DNA from: Devosia sp. 66-22
GTDB lineage: Bacteria > Pseudomonadota > Alphaproteobacteria > Rhizobiales > Devosiaceae
Direction: 5' to 3'
Assembly (NCBI GenBank): GCA_001899065.1
Contig: MKUZ01000013.1
Coordinates: 147,923 to 211,922 of the forward strand
DNA: 64,000 nucleotides
Shown: positions 10,401 to 19,642 of the stretch, piece after piece
Layout of the letters: the number at the start of each line of letters is the position of its first letter
Position numbering within the stretch: the stretch's first letter is position 1
Translations under genes and position numbers: made by a program
The notes under the pieces: generated by a model
Database searches by the model: none
What the model was told of the DNA's origin: nothing
Seen by the model: only the letters and a program-made list of their open reading frames with translations

Positions 10401-11435
10401 TTATAGCAGTTCGCGCGGGTCGAATGTGGCTTTGACTTCCTGGTTCACGGCCATCTGATAGGGGCCGCATCGCATCACGGCGCGCTGCGCTGCCGAAGCG
10501 AGGGCACGCTCGAGCTGGGTGCCCGGATTGCTGACGATCTGCGGTGTGGCCGTCACATTGCCGCCCGCGTCGATGTTGAACATCAGTTGCGCGGTGATCC
10601 CCGCCTCGGCCGAGCCGGCCGGGATGTTCATGCAGCCCTTGATCTGCGCCACCAGCCCGTCGAGCTGGCTCTGCGTCAGCGTCGAGGAACGGCCGGTATT
10701 CTTGCCCAGAGTCGGGTTGCCGCCAGCGCCGGTCGTCGCACCGCGCGAGGTCTCTGAATTGATCAGGGCCGCCACCTGGTCGGCTTCCTTGGCCGCCTCG
10801 TCGGCGGGCTTCTGCGCCGGCTTCTTGGGCGTCTCGGTCTTGGTCGGCGTTTTGGGCGCCGGCTTCACTTCGGCGACCTTCGTCTCTTCCGGCTTCTTGG
10901 GCGCTGGCGTGCGGTTGAGCGCCGCGGGCCGCATCATCGGCATCGGTGCCGCAGCAGCTTCGGTCGGCGTCTCGGCAGGGACGTCGGCGACCACTTCGGT
11001 GGGCGCCGCTTCCTCCACCGGCGCCGGCTCGGGCTCGGCGGCAGGCGTCGGCTCCGCCGGAGCCGGTTCGGGCTCCGGCGTCGGTTCGGGTTCGACCACC
11101 GGCTCGGGCACCGGTTCGGGCGCAGTGTTGACCACCGGCGCCGGCGTTTCGGTTTCCGTCTCCTGCGGCGTCACCTGGTCTTCTTCGGTGTTGCCGGTCT
11201 GCTGCGCGAGTTCGGCGGGCGTTTCGGTCTCGACTACTGCCGGCGTCTCGGTCTCGACCACTGTTGAGTCGAGCGAGCCCATACGGATGTTTGTCACTTC
11301 GGAGATCGGCACCAGCTCGACGGCGATCGACTCGACCACCTCGGGCTCGAGCGGCTTCGCCGCTCCCAGTCCGACCAGCGCCAGTGCAAGGAACGTTGCG
11401 TGGGCGATAACCGAAGTGGCAACGCCGGCCTTCAT
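10401..11435 (-). CDS. tolA: Cell envelope integrity protein TolA
   Basis: TolA spans the periplasm between the TolQR motor and Pal. The 344-residue product has one N-terminal membrane helix (about 7-26), a long low-complexity Pro/Glu/Thr/Ala stretch (about 60-220; repeated VVETETPA and PEP units), and a TonB-like C-terminal domain with two conserved cysteines (KGCMNIP and MRCGPY). The linker is acidic and Pro-rich, unlike the Lys/Ala helix of enterobacterial TolA, as is usual for alphaproteobacteria. It starts two bases after the tolR stop. Confidence 0.93.
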   Translation of the reverse strand: MKAGVATSVIAHATFLALALVGLGAAKPLEPEVVESIAVELVPISEVTNIRMGSLDSTVVETETPAVVETETPAELAQQTGNTEEDQVTPQETETETPAPVVNTAPEPVPEPVVEPEPTPEPEPAPAEPTPAAEPEPAPVEEAAPTEVVADVPAETPTEAAAAPMPMMRPAALNRTPAPKKPEETKVAEVKPAPKTPTKTETPKKPAQKPADEAAKEADQVAALINSETSRGATTGAGGNPTLGKNTGRSSTLTQSQLDGLVAQIKGCMNIPAGSAEAGITAQLMFNIDAGGNVTATPQIVSNPGTQLERALASAAQRAVMRCGPYQMAVNQEVKATFDPRELL

Positions 11436-11437
11436 CT

Positions 11438-11893
11438 TCAGGGCTGCTTCTCTGCCTGATCGGTCAGAAGGCCGATCTTGGTGAAGCCCGCGCCCGAAAG
11501 CGCCCCCATCACCTGCATCACCGCGCCATAGCTCGCCGTGCCGTCGCCGCGCACATAAACGCGGTCCTCGATCCCGTTGGGCGACGCGGCGGTCACCGCC
11601 TCGACGACGCCCTCAAGTGGCACCTGCGTCTCACCCACATAGATCAGCCCCTCGGGGTTGACTGACACCGTCACCGGCTTCTGCTCAGTGTTGAGCTGCC
11701 GCGCCTGCGTCTTGGGCAGGTCGATGGGCACGCCGACTGTCATCAGCGGTGCTGCGACCATGAAGATGATGAGCAGCACCAGCATCACGTCGACCATCGG
11801 CGTGACGTTGATTTCGCTCATCGGCTTGGACTTGCCGCCGCGCCGTCCGCGTCGCCGCCCGCCGCCACCACCGCTCGCTACTGCCATCGCCAT
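11438..11893 (-). CDS. tolR: Proton-channel subunit TolR
   Basis: TolR (ExbD/MotB family) forms the proton path with TolQ. The 151-residue protein has a basic Gly/Arg N-terminus, one membrane helix (about 33-50) and the essential Asp34 in TPMVDVMLVLLIIF, followed by a periplasmic domain. It starts three bases after the tolQ stop, in the operon tolQ-tolR-tolA-tolB. Confidence 0.96.
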   Translation of the reverse strand: MAMAVASGGGGGRRRGRRGGKSKPMSEINVTPMVDVMLVLLIIFMVAAPLMTVGVPIDLPKTQARQLNTEQKPVTVSVNPEGLIYVGETQVPLEGVVEAVTAASPNGIEDRVYVRGDGTASYGAVMQVMGALSGAGFTKIGLLTDQAEKQP

Positions 11894-11896
11894 GAG

Positions 11897-12616
11897 TTAG
11901 CGGCTCCGGGCTTCGAGCTGGCGGCTGAGGATGGTCGAGAACTCGTCGGCGAAGCCCTCGAGGCGGCCCGTGAGCTTGTTGGCGTCACTCGACAGCTTGT
12001 TGTAGGCGATCACCGCCGGGATGGCGGCGAGAAGGCCGATTGCTGTCGCGAACAGGGCCTCGGCGATCGGGCCGGCAACCACGGTGAGGTTGGTGGACGA
12101 GGCCGCGGCGATGCGGGTAAAGGCGTTCATAATTCCCCATACCGTGCCAAAGAGGCCGATAAAGGGCGAAGCCGAGCCGACCGTCGCGAGGAAGCCGAGG
12201 CGCTTTTCGAGCGTCTCGCTCTCGCGCGCGATGGCGACGTCGAGCACCTTGTCCATGCGGGTCTGCACGCCGATGAAGGACGAGGCGCTCTGCTCGTGGC
12301 TCCGCTTCCATTCCTTCATGGCGGCAACGAAGATCGCGCCGAGCCCCACCGAGGGCCGCTCCTGCATCTGCTGATAGAGATCCTCGAGCGACTGGCCGGA
12401 CCAGAAGACGCGCTCGAAATTGTTCATCTGCCGGTTGTAGCGGCCATACAGCATCGACTTGTCGACGATGATCGCCCACGACCACACCGAGGCGGCGAGC
12501 AGGCCGATCATCACGGTCTTGACCACCAGGTCCGCCGCGAGGAACAGGCCGATCAGCGAAAAGTCGACAACTTCCGGCGTCGTGGTGATGACGTCCACCG
12601 CGCTCGAAGTGTCCAT
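11897..12616 (-). CDS. tolQ: Proton-channel subunit TolQ
   Basis: TolQ (ExbB/MotA family) is the main membrane subunit of the Tol motor. The 239-residue product has a first helix near residues 15-40 and two more in the second half (FLATVGSASPFIGLFGTVWGIM and the region after IAEALFATAIGLLAAIPAV). The ATG at 12616 (MDTSSAVDV) is preferred; 23 further in-frame residues upstream do not look like TolQ. AAAGGA lies 11 bases before this start. The 226 bases between this start and ybgC probably hold the tol promoter. Confidence 0.95.
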   Translation of the reverse strand: MDTSSAVDVITTTPEVVDFSLIGLFLAADLVVKTVMIGLLAASVWSWAIIVDKSMLYGRYNRQMNNFERVFWSGQSLEDLYQQMQERPSVGLGAIFVAAMKEWKRSHEQSASSFIGVQTRMDKVLDVAIARESETLEKRLGFLATVGSASPFIGLFGTVWGIMNAFTRIAAASSTNLTVVAGPIAEALFATAIGLLAAIPAVIAYNKLSSDANKLTGRLEGFADEFSTILSRQLEARSR

Positions 12617-12842
12617 AAAGAGTGGTCCTTTCGTCTCGGTCCCGCCGGACCAGCCCCCGGGCGCCCAAGGGAGAAGGCGCCGCAAAACTCAGGCGGTCCG
12701 GATGCGGTCAGAATTTGTCAAATTTAAGAGAAAGCCCGGGTTTCCGGACCTTTCCGGGAAGCGCGCGGCCCCCCACCCCCTTATGGTCAACGAGGGGTTA
12801 ACAAAGCGATTCCGCGGGAACGGACCGGGAGAAGTCGAGCTC

Positions 12843-13253
12843 CTATGTCGAGAATGCCGCCACGAGGCTCCGCGGCAGCCGCGTCGCCCTGCCGTCGGTC
12901 CTGATCGCCACCACGACCACCTTGGCCCGCGCGATCAGTTCGTCGCCGCGCTCGATCGACTGGTCGAGCGTCAGCCGCGCGCCCGAGATCTCGAGCACCG
13001 CCGTATCCACCACCAGTTCGTCGTCGATATGGGCCGCCCGCGGGAAGTCGATCTCCATCGAGCGCACGGCGAAGGCGATGCCCTCCCCGATCAGCTCCGA
13101 ATGATGGATGCCCTCGGCGCGCAGGAACTCCGTCCGCCCGCGCTCGAAGAAGTGCAGATACGCCGCGTGGTAGACGTTTCCCGAAAAGTCGGTGTCCTCG
13201 TAGTAGACCCGCACGGGAAAGCGGTGGGAGCGGCCGGGGTCAGGCGACGACAA
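12843..13253 (-). CDS. ybgC: Acyl-CoA thioesterase YbgC (Tol-Pal associated)
   Basis: YbgC is a 4-hydroxybenzoyl-CoA-type hotdog thioesterase usually encoded just upstream of tolQ. The core motif VYYEDTDFSGNVYHAAY is present, with Asp22 and His29 as the expected catalytic residues. The start is uncertain: a TTG at 13253 gives 136 residues, matching the usual 134 or so, and overlaps the VOC gene by 14 bases; a GTG at 13214 would begin inside the conserved strand. No strong Shine-Dalgarno is visible, so coupling to the VOC gene is likely. Confidence 0.88.
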   Translation of the reverse strand: MSSPDPGRSHRFPVRVYYEDTDFSGNVYHAAYLHFFERGRTEFLRAEGIHHSELIGEGIAFAVRSMEIDFPRAAHIDDELVVDTAVLEISGARLTLDQSIERGDELIARAKVVVVAIRTDGRATRLPRSLVAAFST

Positions 13254-13674
13254 GGTGGTGCTCGCTGTCAAAGGCCCATGCCTCCTCATGGTCGATCTCG
13301 AACAGATGCCCGTCCGGATCGCGGAAATACCCAGCCGTGCCCCATTGCGTGCGCGTCGCCGGCTTGACCACCGTACCGCCCGCCAGCGCCACCCGCTCGA
13401 GCAGGCGTTCCACGTCCACGGGGTCGTCGACGAGGTGGATGAGCGCCATGTCGGTGGTCGCACCTGCGTCGCCGGGACGGCCCAGCGCGTCCGTCGCGAG
13501 GTCATCCTTGGAGATCAGCGCGAGGGCGTGGCCGCCCAGATCGAACGTGACAAAGCCTGCATGGCTCGACGCGGCGCGACGCCACCCCAGCGCCTCATAG
13601 AAGGCCGCCGCACGCGCCACATCGGCGACGCCGAGCAGAACGATGTGCAGTCGCGGCCGAAAAGCGACACTCAC
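13240..13674 (-). CDS. VOC-family (glyoxalase-like) protein
   Basis: A 144-residue protein with the paired beta-alpha-beta-beta-beta modules of the vicinal oxygen chelate superfamily: an early [22 protein letters not shown] and a C-terminal [15 protein letters not shown] with a likely metal-binding Glu. The GTG start at 13674 overlaps the ruvB stop (GTGA), so it is translated with ruvB. Its substrate is unknown; it is inserted between ruvB and ybgC. Confidence 0.85.
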   Translation of the reverse strand: MSVAFRPRLHIVLLGVADVARAAAFYEALGWRRAASSHAGFVTFDLGGHALALISKDDLATDALGRPGDAGATTDMALIHLVDDPVDVERLLERVALAGGTVVKPATRTQWGTAGYFRDPDGHLFEIDHEEAWAFDSEHHLVVA

Positions 13675-14711
13675 GCCTCGCCCTCTTCGTCCTCGAACAG
13701 GCTTGCCTGCAAGCCCGTGAACCCCTGCGGCACTACCTTGCCCAAATGGCTGAAGGCGAGCGCGGTGAGCATGCGGCCGCGTGGCGTGCGCTGGATGAAG
13801 CCCTGCTGGATCAGGTAAGGCTCGACGATCTCCTCGAGCGCATCGCGCGGTTCGCTGAGCGCCGCGGCGATGGTCTCGATGCCGACCGGACCGCCATTAT
13901 AGAACTCCGCTATGACGTTGAGGTAGCGGCGGTCGAGCTGGTCGAGCCCGCGCGCATCGACATCGAGCCTGAGCAGCGCCTTGTCGGCGACGGCGCGCGT
14001 CACCTCCTTGGCGCCGTCGACCAGTGCGAAGTCGGTGACGCGGCGCAGCAGGCGGCCGGCAATGCGCGGCGTGCCGCGCGAGCGGCGGGCGATCTCCATC
14101 GCCCCGTCGGGCGCCATGCCGATACCGAGCAGGCGCGCGCCACGCTCGACGATCTGCACCAGCTCCTCGGGCGTGTAGAAATTGAGCCGCACCGGAATGC
14201 CGAAGCGGTCGCGCAGCGGCGTGGTGAGGAGGCCCGCGCGGGTGGTGGCACCGACGAGGGTGAATTTGGCGAGGTCGATCCGCACCGAGCGCGCTGCGGG
14301 CCCCTCGCCGATGATCAGGTCGAGCTGGTAGTCCTCCATCGCCGGATAGAGGATTTCCTCGATCGCCGGATTGAGCCGATGAATCTCGTCGATGAAGAGC
14401 ACGTCGCGCTCTTCGAGATTGGTGAGCAGCGCCGCGAGGTCGCCGGCCTTGGCGATCACCGGCCCCGACGTCGCGCGAAAGCCCACGCCCAGTTCGCGCG
14501 CCACGATCTGCGCCAACGTGGTCTTGCCCAGCCCCGGCGGTCCGACGAACAGCACATGGTCGAGCGCCTGCTTGCGCTGCTTGGCGGCGGCGATGAACAC
14601 CTCGAGATTGGCCCGCGCCTGCGCCTGCCCGACGAACTCGGAAAAGCCGGTGGGGCGCAGGGAGACATCGAGCGGATCGTCACGACCCGCGGCGGCGGAG
14701 GTGAGGCTCAT
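13671..14711 (-). CDS. ruvB: Holliday junction branch migration ATPase RuvB
   Basis: RuvB drives branch migration of Holliday junctions with RuvA. The 346-residue product has Walker A GPPGLGKT at 57-64, Walker B FIDEIHRL, the family motif [17 protein letters not shown] and the C-terminal winged helix with [11 protein letters not shown]. Its ATG overlaps the stop of the upstream PIN-domain gene (ATGA), so ruvB translation appears coupled to the toxin gene rather than directly to ruvA. Confidence 0.98.
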   Translation of the reverse strand: MSLTSAAAGRDDPLDVSLRPTGFSEFVGQAQARANLEVFIAAAKQRKQALDHVLFVGPPGLGKTTLAQIVARELGVGFRATSGPVIAKAGDLAALLTNLEERDVLFIDEIHRLNPAIEEILYPAMEDYQLDLIIGEGPAARSVRIDLAKFTLVGATTRAGLLTTPLRDRFGIPVRLNFYTPEELVQIVERGARLLGIGMAPDGAMEIARRSRGTPRIAGRLLRRVTDFALVDGAKEVTRAVADKALLRLDVDARGLDQLDRRYLNVIAEFYNGGPVGIETIAAALSEPRDALEEIVEPYLIQQGFIQRTPRGRMLTALAFSHLGKVVPQGFTGLQASLFEDEEGEA

Positions 14712-15124
14712 TTGAGCAGCGCTCCAACCTGAACCATCTGCTCGATGTCGAGAGCATCATGGTCGAACGTCGCCGTCCGCTCGCAGCCGCCAACCTCATT
14801 GCGGAGCGCAATCAGAGCGTCTGAGAAATCGGCCTTGGTCGTTCGAGCAATGGCAATCGCCCGCGCGACGTTGTCACGATCCTCGATCACGAATTGGCGG
14901 GTATGCACGAGGTCATCAAGCGTCTGGAGAACATCCTTTCGCGCGCGCTGGTAGACTCGCCGCAATGTCCAATTGACCTCTACCAGCACGATCACGCTCA
15001 GAAAGAGGCTGCGATCTTTCGCGCCCTCGAAGAATTGGGCGGCCTGTCGGAACTGCTCCTCGTCGTCGCGCGTGAAAAACCGCACGAGGACGTTGCTATC
15101 GACCCCGAACACGTCGTGTTCCAT
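14708..15124 (-). CDS. PIN-domain toxin (VapC-like)
   Basis: The 138-residue product is a PIN-domain ribonuclease: acidic active-site residues are in [30 protein letters not shown] and TFDHDA. It follows an AbrB-type antitoxin gene, overlapping it by 29 bases, and its stop overlaps the ruvB ATG. The ATG at 15124 (MEHDVFGVD) is preferred because VapC proteins start close to the first Asp; ATG at 15145 or GTG at 15163 are alternatives, one with GGAGG directly against the ATG. Targets are not predictable; VapC toxins usually cut tRNA or rRNA. Confidence 0.85.
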   Translation of the reverse strand: MEHDVFGVDSNVLVRFFTRDDEEQFRQAAQFFEGAKDRSLFLSVIVLVEVNWTLRRVYQRARKDVLQTLDDLVHTRQFVIEDRDNVARAIAIARTTKADFSDALIALRNEVGGCERTATFDHDALDIEQMVQVGALLK

Positions 15125-15380
15125 AGCTCCGGATGCGCGCGTCATCCTCCGCAAGCGCCTCACCGAGCTTGTCGTCCATCTCCTCGATCGTCAGCGCCCT
15201 TTCACCGGGCATGTGGAGGATGCCTGCCAGCTCCATGACGCTCTTGTTCTGCGGCCTCAGCACGTAGCTTTCGCCGATCTTCTCAAAGCTCACCCTGTCG
15301 CCTTCCTTCAGATTTAGGTCGTCCCGCACATCTCGCGGCAGGGTGATCTGCCCCTTGCTGGTCATCGTGGCCACGGACAT
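15096..15380 (-). CDS. AbrB/MazE-family antitoxin (VapB-like)
   Basis: This 94-residue protein has an N-terminal swapped-hairpin DNA-binding domain (MTSKGQITLPRDVRDDLNLKEGDRV, residues about 6-30) and a C-terminal helix that should mask the PIN toxin. It opens the toxin-antitoxin pair, with AGGAG just upstream of its ATG. Three copies of an 8-bp half-site directly upstream form a likely autoregulatory operator. The pair sits between ruvA and ruvB. Confidence 0.88.
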   Translation of the reverse strand: MSVATMTSKGQITLPRDVRDDLNLKEGDRVSFEKIGESYVLRPQNKSVMELAGILHMPGERALTIEEMDDKLGEALAEDDARIRSYGTRRVRGR

Positions 15381-15423
15381 TCCTTACTCCTCGACTATTC
15401 CTTACTTTCTACAGTAGTAAGGA
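15381..15423 (-). promoter_or_regulatory. Three-copy operator upstream of the VapB-like gene
   Basis: TCCTTACT occurs at 15381-15388 and 15399-15406, and its complement AGTAAGGA at 15416-15423; the last two form a perfect 8-bp inverted repeat. The copy nearest the gene overlaps the ribosome binding site, as expected of an autoregulated antitoxin promoter. The region is AT-richer than its surroundings. Confidence 0.6.
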
Positions 15424-15442
15424 GTGTCCCCGGTTGCAAGGA

Positions 15443-16060
15443 CTACGCGCTCAGCTCCCTCAGCCCCAGCCGGATCAGCACGGCCGTCTCCGTCCGGTCA
15501 CCCTCGCGCTGCACCACCTTGGCCACCGCCGCGCTGGCCTGTGCCGACGAATAGCCGAGATTGCTGAGCGCCGAGACCGCGTCCGCGACATTGGAGCTCG
15601 CCGTGCCCTCGCCCAGCGCCTGCTGCAGGCCCAGCGTGCCCGCGTCGATGCCGATTCCCGTTGGCACCTTGCCCTTGAGCTCGGTGACGAGCCGCAGCGC
15701 GAGCTTGGGGCCAACGCCATTGGCGCGCCCGACCATCGACTTGTCCTGGAGCGCGATCGCGGTCTGCAGCTCGCTCGCCGTCAGCGTCGACAGCACCGAG
15801 AGCGCGACGCGGGCGCCGACGCCCTGCACGGTCATCAGCGTGTTGAACCACGCCTTCTCCTCGGGCGTCGCAAAGCCGTAGAGCCGGATCATATCCTCGC
15901 GCACGATCATCTCGATATGGACGACCGCCGCATGCCCCACCTGCGGCAGCCCGGACATGGTCTTGCTCGAGCAGAACGCCTCGTAGACGACGCCGTTGAC
16001 GTCGACATGCACATAGTCGTCGCCATAGCCGTCGATGAGGCCCTTGAGCTTGCCGATCAT
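15443..16060 (-). CDS. ruvA: Holliday junction DNA-binding protein RuvA
   Basis: RuvA tetramers bind the four-way junction and load RuvB. The 205-residue product starts [12 protein letters not shown], has helix-hairpin-helix segments ([13 protein letters not shown] and [19 protein letters not shown]) and a C-terminal RuvB-binding domain ([19 protein letters not shown]). Its ATG overlaps the ruvC stop (ATGA). Confidence 0.97.
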   Translation of the reverse strand: MIGKLKGLIDGYGDDYVHVDVNGVVYEAFCSSKTMSGLPQVGHAAVVHIEMIVREDMIRLYGFATPEEKAWFNTLMTVQGVGARVALSVLSTLTASELQTAIALQDKSMVGRANGVGPKLALRLVTELKGKVPTGIGIDAGTLGLQQALGEGTASSNVADAVSALSNLGYSSAQASAAVAKVVQREGDRTETAVLIRLGLRELSA

Positions 16061-16560
16061 GCACTGACCCGCAACGTCGCGATGGTGCGGTGGTGCGCGT
16101 GGCAGATGGCGATGGCGAGCGCGTCGGCCGCGTCGGCACCCTTGAAGTCGGCGCTCGGCAGCAGCGTCTTCACCATGAGCTGCACCTGCGTCTTCTCTGC
16201 ATGCCCGGTGCCCACCACCGATTTCTTGACCAGGTTGGCCGCGTACTCGCCCACCACGAGGCCCATCGCCGCCGGCGTCATCAGCGCCACGCCGCGGGCC
16301 TGGCCGAGCTGCAGCGCCGAACGCGCCCCGGCATTGACGAACGTCTCCTCCACCGCCGCCTCATCGGGGCGATGCTGCTCGATGAGCGCGCGCAGGCCGG
16401 TGTGGAGTTCAGCAAGCCGCTCGGCGAGGCTCATATCGACGCGCGGCGTGAGCGTGCCGCAGGCCACGTAGCGCAGCCGATTGCCCTCGCTCTCGATGAT
16501 CCCCCAGCCGCAGCGCCTGAGGCCCGGATCGATGCCGATGATTCGCACCATGCTCGCCAT
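16057..16560 (-). CDS. ruvC: Holliday junction endonuclease RuvC
   Basis: RuvC resolves Holliday junctions by symmetric nicking. Acidic catalytic residues are visible in [20 protein letters not shown] and [16 protein letters not shown]. With the ATG at 16560 the protein has 167 residues; GGGAG lies just upstream. An ATG at 16551 is equally plausible. It heads the ruvC-ruvA run, and the 151 bases to the divergent diguanylate cyclase gene should contain both promoters. Confidence 0.95.
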   Translation of the reverse strand: MASMVRIIGIDPGLRRCGWGIIESEGNRLRYVACGTLTPRVDMSLAERLAELHTGLRALIEQHRPDEAAVEETFVNAGARSALQLGQARGVALMTPAAMGLVVGEYAANLVKKSVVGTGHAEKTQVQLMVKTLLPSADFKGADAADALAIAICHAHHRTIATLRVSA

Positions 16561-16711
16561 GTCTCCCTGCCTAAGCCCTTCAACGGACACTACCAAGGAC
16601 TATGTGAACAAACCGGCAACGAGCTGGGGATGCGTAAAATTGCAGCGGTTCTGATCGCCCTCTCCTAAGTGCCTCGATTTACGATGTGCGCGACCAGGAC
16701 GGAGTGGCTGG

Positions 16712-17497
16712 GTGAAGACGTCTCGCATCGATTTTTCGGCAGCTGGCTGGGGCCGCGTCATCGCCGTGACGACCGCCGGCACGCTGCTGTGCATTGCCAT
16801 CACTGTCTATGTGGATTCGTTCAACTTCCGCTCCATGAGCGAAGCCAGCCGGCTTCGCGCACTCCTTACCGACTTCCTGCTTCCCATCGTGTTCTGCGTG
16901 CCGGTGCTGGGCTTTTTCATGATGAAGCTGCGCGAGCTCGCCGTCGCGCACCGCAAGCTCACCATCCTCGCCTCGACCGACGCGCTGACGCAGGTGATGA
17001 ACCGCGCCGCGTTCTCCACTCTCGTCGATGCCTATCTGCGCGACGTGCGCGCCGCCGAGGACAAGGCGCGGGGCGCGCTCCTCATCATCGACGCCGACAA
17101 CTTCAAGACGATCAACGACCGCTTCGGCCACGACCATGGCGACGAGGCCCTCGTCACCATCGCCCGCTCCATCAAGTCGATGCTGCGCGCGCCCGATCTG
17201 GTCGGCCGTATCGGCGGCGAGGAGTTCGGCGTGTTCCTGCCCGGCGCCACCACCGAGCAGGCGACGCACGTCGCCGAGCGCATCCGCCAGAGCGTCGACG
17301 GCTCGACCTTTATGGCCGCCGGCGCGAGGCAGCCGCTGTCGGTGAGCGTGGGTGGCGCCGTGTTCGAGCGCGACCTGCCCTATGCCGATCTGTTCCGTCT
17401 CGCCGACCAGCAGCTCTATGCGGCCAAGCGCGACGGTCGCAACCGCGTCGCTATTGCCCCCGTCCGGCCCGGCCCGCTCGCGCTCGTCGCTGCCTGA
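16712..17497 (+). CDS. Membrane diguanylate cyclase (GGDEF domain), first of two
   Basis: A 261-residue protein: two membrane helices (about 15-34 and 52-71) with a short loop, then a GGDEF domain. The active site reads GGEEF (168-172) and is preceded by RAPD (159-162) five residues earlier, a canonical inhibitory I-site, so the enzyme should make c-di-GMP and be product-inhibited. Start is GTG at 16712 with GGAG seven bases upstream. It is followed 79 bases later by a paralogue of the same design; both lie between ruvC and yebC, which are often neighbours. Confidence 0.92.
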   Translation: MKTSRIDFSAAGWGRVIAVTTAGTLLCIAITVYVDSFNFRSMSEASRLRALLTDFLLPIVFCVPVLGFFMMKLRELAVAHRKLTILASTDALTQVMNRAAFSTLVDAYLRDVRAAEDKARGALLIIDADNFKTINDRFGHDHGDEALVTIARSIKSMLRAPDLVGRIGGEEFGVFLPGATTEQATHVAERIRQSVDGSTFMAAGARQPLSVSVGGAVFERDLPYADLFRLADQQLYAAKRDGRNRVAIAPVRPGPLALVAA

Positions 17498-17576
17498 CAC
17501 GGACCGATAAGGCTTTGTCCACCTCTCACAGGCCAAACTGGCAGGGCCGGCGCGAGACCGGTCAAGGGATAGTGCA

Positions 17577-18344
17577 GTGACGATCGAAATACCCGCCCTG
17601 TCGCGCGACGCGCACCGGGCCGTTCTGGTGGGAATGGCAGGCATCACGCTGGCGAGCATCGCCGGCTCGGAATTCGCGACCTTCCTCATCAGCGCGATCT
17701 TCGATCTTGGCGCCGACCTCCCCGCCTATCTCGTATCGGGCATCGTGCCGCTGCTGCTCGCTGCGCCGGGCAGCTACTTCCAGCTCAAGCGGCTCGAGCA
17801 GGTTAAGGCCGCCTATCGCGAACTCGAACGCGTCGCCTCGACCGACTGGCTGACCGACTGCCTCAACCGCCGCGCCTTCACTCACCGCACCACCGCCGCC
17901 ACGCGCATCGGCCGTCCCGGTGCGCTGCTCGTCATCGACGCCGACGGCTTCAAGGCCATCAACGACCGCTTCGGTCACGATCGCGGCGACGATGCGCTGC
18001 GCGCCATCGCCGACGTGATCCGGCGCAATGTGCGCGAGGGCGACCTCGTGGGCCGCATCGGCGGCGAGGAGTTCGGCATCTATCTGCCCGACGCCACCGG
18101 CCCCCACGCCACGGCGATGGCCGAAGCAATCCGCGAGGGCGTCGAGGACATCTCGTTCTTGCCCGAAGACGCCCCACACACGCTGTCGGTCAGTGTGGGT
18201 ATCGCCACCGCTACGGCGTCGGTTCCCTTCGACGATCTCTTCCGCGTCGCCGACCAGCAGCTCTATGCCGCAAAAGCCGGCGGCCGCAACCGCGTCGCGA
18301 TCACGGCCGCCAATGCGTCCGATCAGAGTCGGGCTGCAGCTTAG
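17577..18344 (+). CDS. Membrane diguanylate cyclase (GGDEF domain), second of two
   Basis: A 255-residue paralogue of the preceding gene: two membrane helices (about 15-42 and 50-66), GGEEF at 162-166 and I-site REGD at 153-156. The C-terminal segments [20 protein letters not shown] and [20 protein letters not shown] of the two proteins are nearly the same, indicating tandem duplication. Start GTG at 17577 with AAGGG upstream. Its stop overlaps the stop of the convergent yebC by four bases. Confidence 0.92.
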   Translation: MTIEIPALSRDAHRAVLVGMAGITLASIAGSEFATFLISAIFDLGADLPAYLVSGIVPLLLAAPGSYFQLKRLEQVKAAYRELERVASTDWLTDCLNRRAFTHRTTAATRIGRPGALLVIDADGFKAINDRFGHDRGDDALRAIADVIRRNVREGDLVGRIGGEEFGIYLPDATGPHATAMAEAIREGVEDISFLPEDAPHTLSVSVGIATATASVPFDDLFRVADQQLYAAKAGGRNRVAITAANASDQSRAAA

Positions 18345-19087
18345 GCCTGCGCTTTCGCCAGATCTTCGTCGCTCATGTCGAAATTCGAATAGACGCTCTG
18401 CACGTCATCGTCCTCTTCGAGGATGCCGATGAGCTTGAGCAGCGTCGAGCCCTTGTCCGCGTCAACTGGAACGTAGTTCTGCGGCCGGAACACGAACTTG
18501 GCGGATTCAGGCTCGCCCAGTGCTTTCTCGAGCACCGCGGCGACTTCGGCCATCGTCTCGTAGGTGGTGTAGATCGAGTGGCCGTCCTCGTCGGACTCGA
18601 CGTCTTCCGCTCCCGCGTCGATCGCCGCTTCCATCACCTTGTCGGCGCTGCCCGCCGTGGCCGGATAGTAGATCTCGCCCACACGGTCGAACATGAAGCC
18701 GACCGAATTGGTTTCGCCCAGGGCGCCGCCATTCTTGCTGAAGGTCGAGCGCACATTGGAGGCGGTGCGATTGCGGTTGTCGGTCAGCGCCTCGACGATG
18801 ATCGCCACACCACCCGGGCCGTAGCCCTCGTAGCGGATCTCTTCGTAATTCTCGCCATCGCTGCCCTGCGCCTTCTTGATGGCGCGGTCGATATTGTCCT
18901 TGGGCATCGACTGGCCGCGGGCGGTAGCAACCGCGAGGCGCAGGCGCGCATTGAAGGCGGGGTCGGGAACGCCGAGCTTGGCGGCAACGGTGATTTCGCG
19001 GGCGAGCTTGGAAAACACCTTTGAACGGGCGGCATCGCTCTTGCCCTTGCGATGCATAATGTTCTTGGCGTGCGAATGGCCGGCCAT
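18341..19087 (-). CDS. yebC: YebC/PmpR-family protein
   Basis: Members bind DNA as regulators or act at the ribosome on difficult peptide bonds; the role here is not settled by sequence. The 248-residue product starts [15 protein letters not shown] and has the family signatures [13 protein letters not shown] and [23 protein letters not shown]. The ATG at 19087 has GAGG nine bases upstream; a longer frame outward is not conserved. It converges on the second diguanylate cyclase with a 4-base overlap. Confidence 0.95.
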   Translation of the reverse strand: MAGHSHAKNIMHRKGKSDAARSKVFSKLAREITVAAKLGVPDPAFNARLRLAVATARGQSMPKDNIDRAIKKAQGSDGENYEEIRYEGYGPGGVAIIVEALTDNRNRTASNVRSTFSKNGGALGETNSVGFMFDRVGEIYYPATAGSADKVMEAAIDAGAEDVESDEDGHSIYTTYETMAEVAAVLEKALGEPESAKFVFRPQNYVPVDADKGSTLLKLIGILEEDDDVQSVYSNFDMSDEDLAKAQA

Positions 19088-19157
19088 GCGCTCATTACCT
19101 CGATGCGGAGCAATTTTCGGTCGCGCCTTATAGTGACGCAGCTCCGCTTTGTGAAGC

Positions 19158-19619
19158 TCAGCCGGTGGGCAGCATGCTGGTCTCCTTGGGAGACGACAGC
19201 ACAATCAGCGTTTCGGTGCGCTGCAGACCCTTGATCTGCTTGAGGACGTTGCCCAGGAAGGCCTCGAGCGCGCGGGTATCGGCGACGCGCAGCTTGAGCA
19301 GGTAGCTCAGGCCGCCGGTGACGTGGTGGCACTCGAGCACCTGCTCGGCCGCCGCGACGCGCTTGAGGAAGTCGGCCTCGACCACGCTGTCGCTCCAGCC
19401 CACGAAAACGAAGGCGAGCAGGTCGAGGCCAAGGGCGCGCGGGTCGATCTGCGCATGCGTGCCGGTGATTACGCCCAGTCGGCCCAGCCGCTTTACCCGG
19501 TCATTGAGGGTCGACGGGGCGACCCCGATCGCCTTGCTGAGCTCAGCCATCGACTGCAGGCCGTCGCGCTGCAGCAATTCGAGCAGCTTTCGATCCGTCT
19601 GATCGAGTTCGTTGGCCAT
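19158..19619 (-). CDS. Lrp/AsnC-family transcriptional regulator
   Basis: A 153-residue regulator with an N-terminal winged helix ([40 protein letters not shown] split over residues 5-44) and a C-terminal RAM ligand-binding domain ([16 protein letters not shown]). It lies upstream of yebC on the same strand, with a 70-base gap. A hairpin-forming repeat covers the region just before its start codon. The effector amino acid is unknown. Confidence 0.92.
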   Translation of the reverse strand: MANELDQTDRKLLELLQRDGLQSMAELSKAIGVAPSTLNDRVKRLGRLGVITGTHAQIDPRALGLDLLAFVFVGWSDSVVEADFLKRVAAAEQVLECHHVTGGLSYLLKLRVADTRALEAFLGNVLKQIKGLQRTETLIVLSSPKETSMLPTG

Positions 19620-19625
19620 GCTGTA

Positions 19626-19642
19626 TTTCCCCCAAGGGGAAA
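19626..19642 (-). promoter_or_regulatory. Inverted repeat over the leader of the Lrp-type gene
   Basis: TTTCCCC and GGGGAAA flank CAA six bases upstream of the ATG at 19619. In the mRNA this would be a 7-bp hairpin holding the purine-rich GGGGGAAA that is the only candidate Shine-Dalgarno. As DNA it could be an operator for autoregulation. Confidence 0.45.

Noticed and set aside
10519-11484. Gly/Ser/Ala-rich 321-codon frame opposite tolA
   Set aside because: It mirrors the low-complexity Pro/Glu/Thr linker of tolA and has no independent support.
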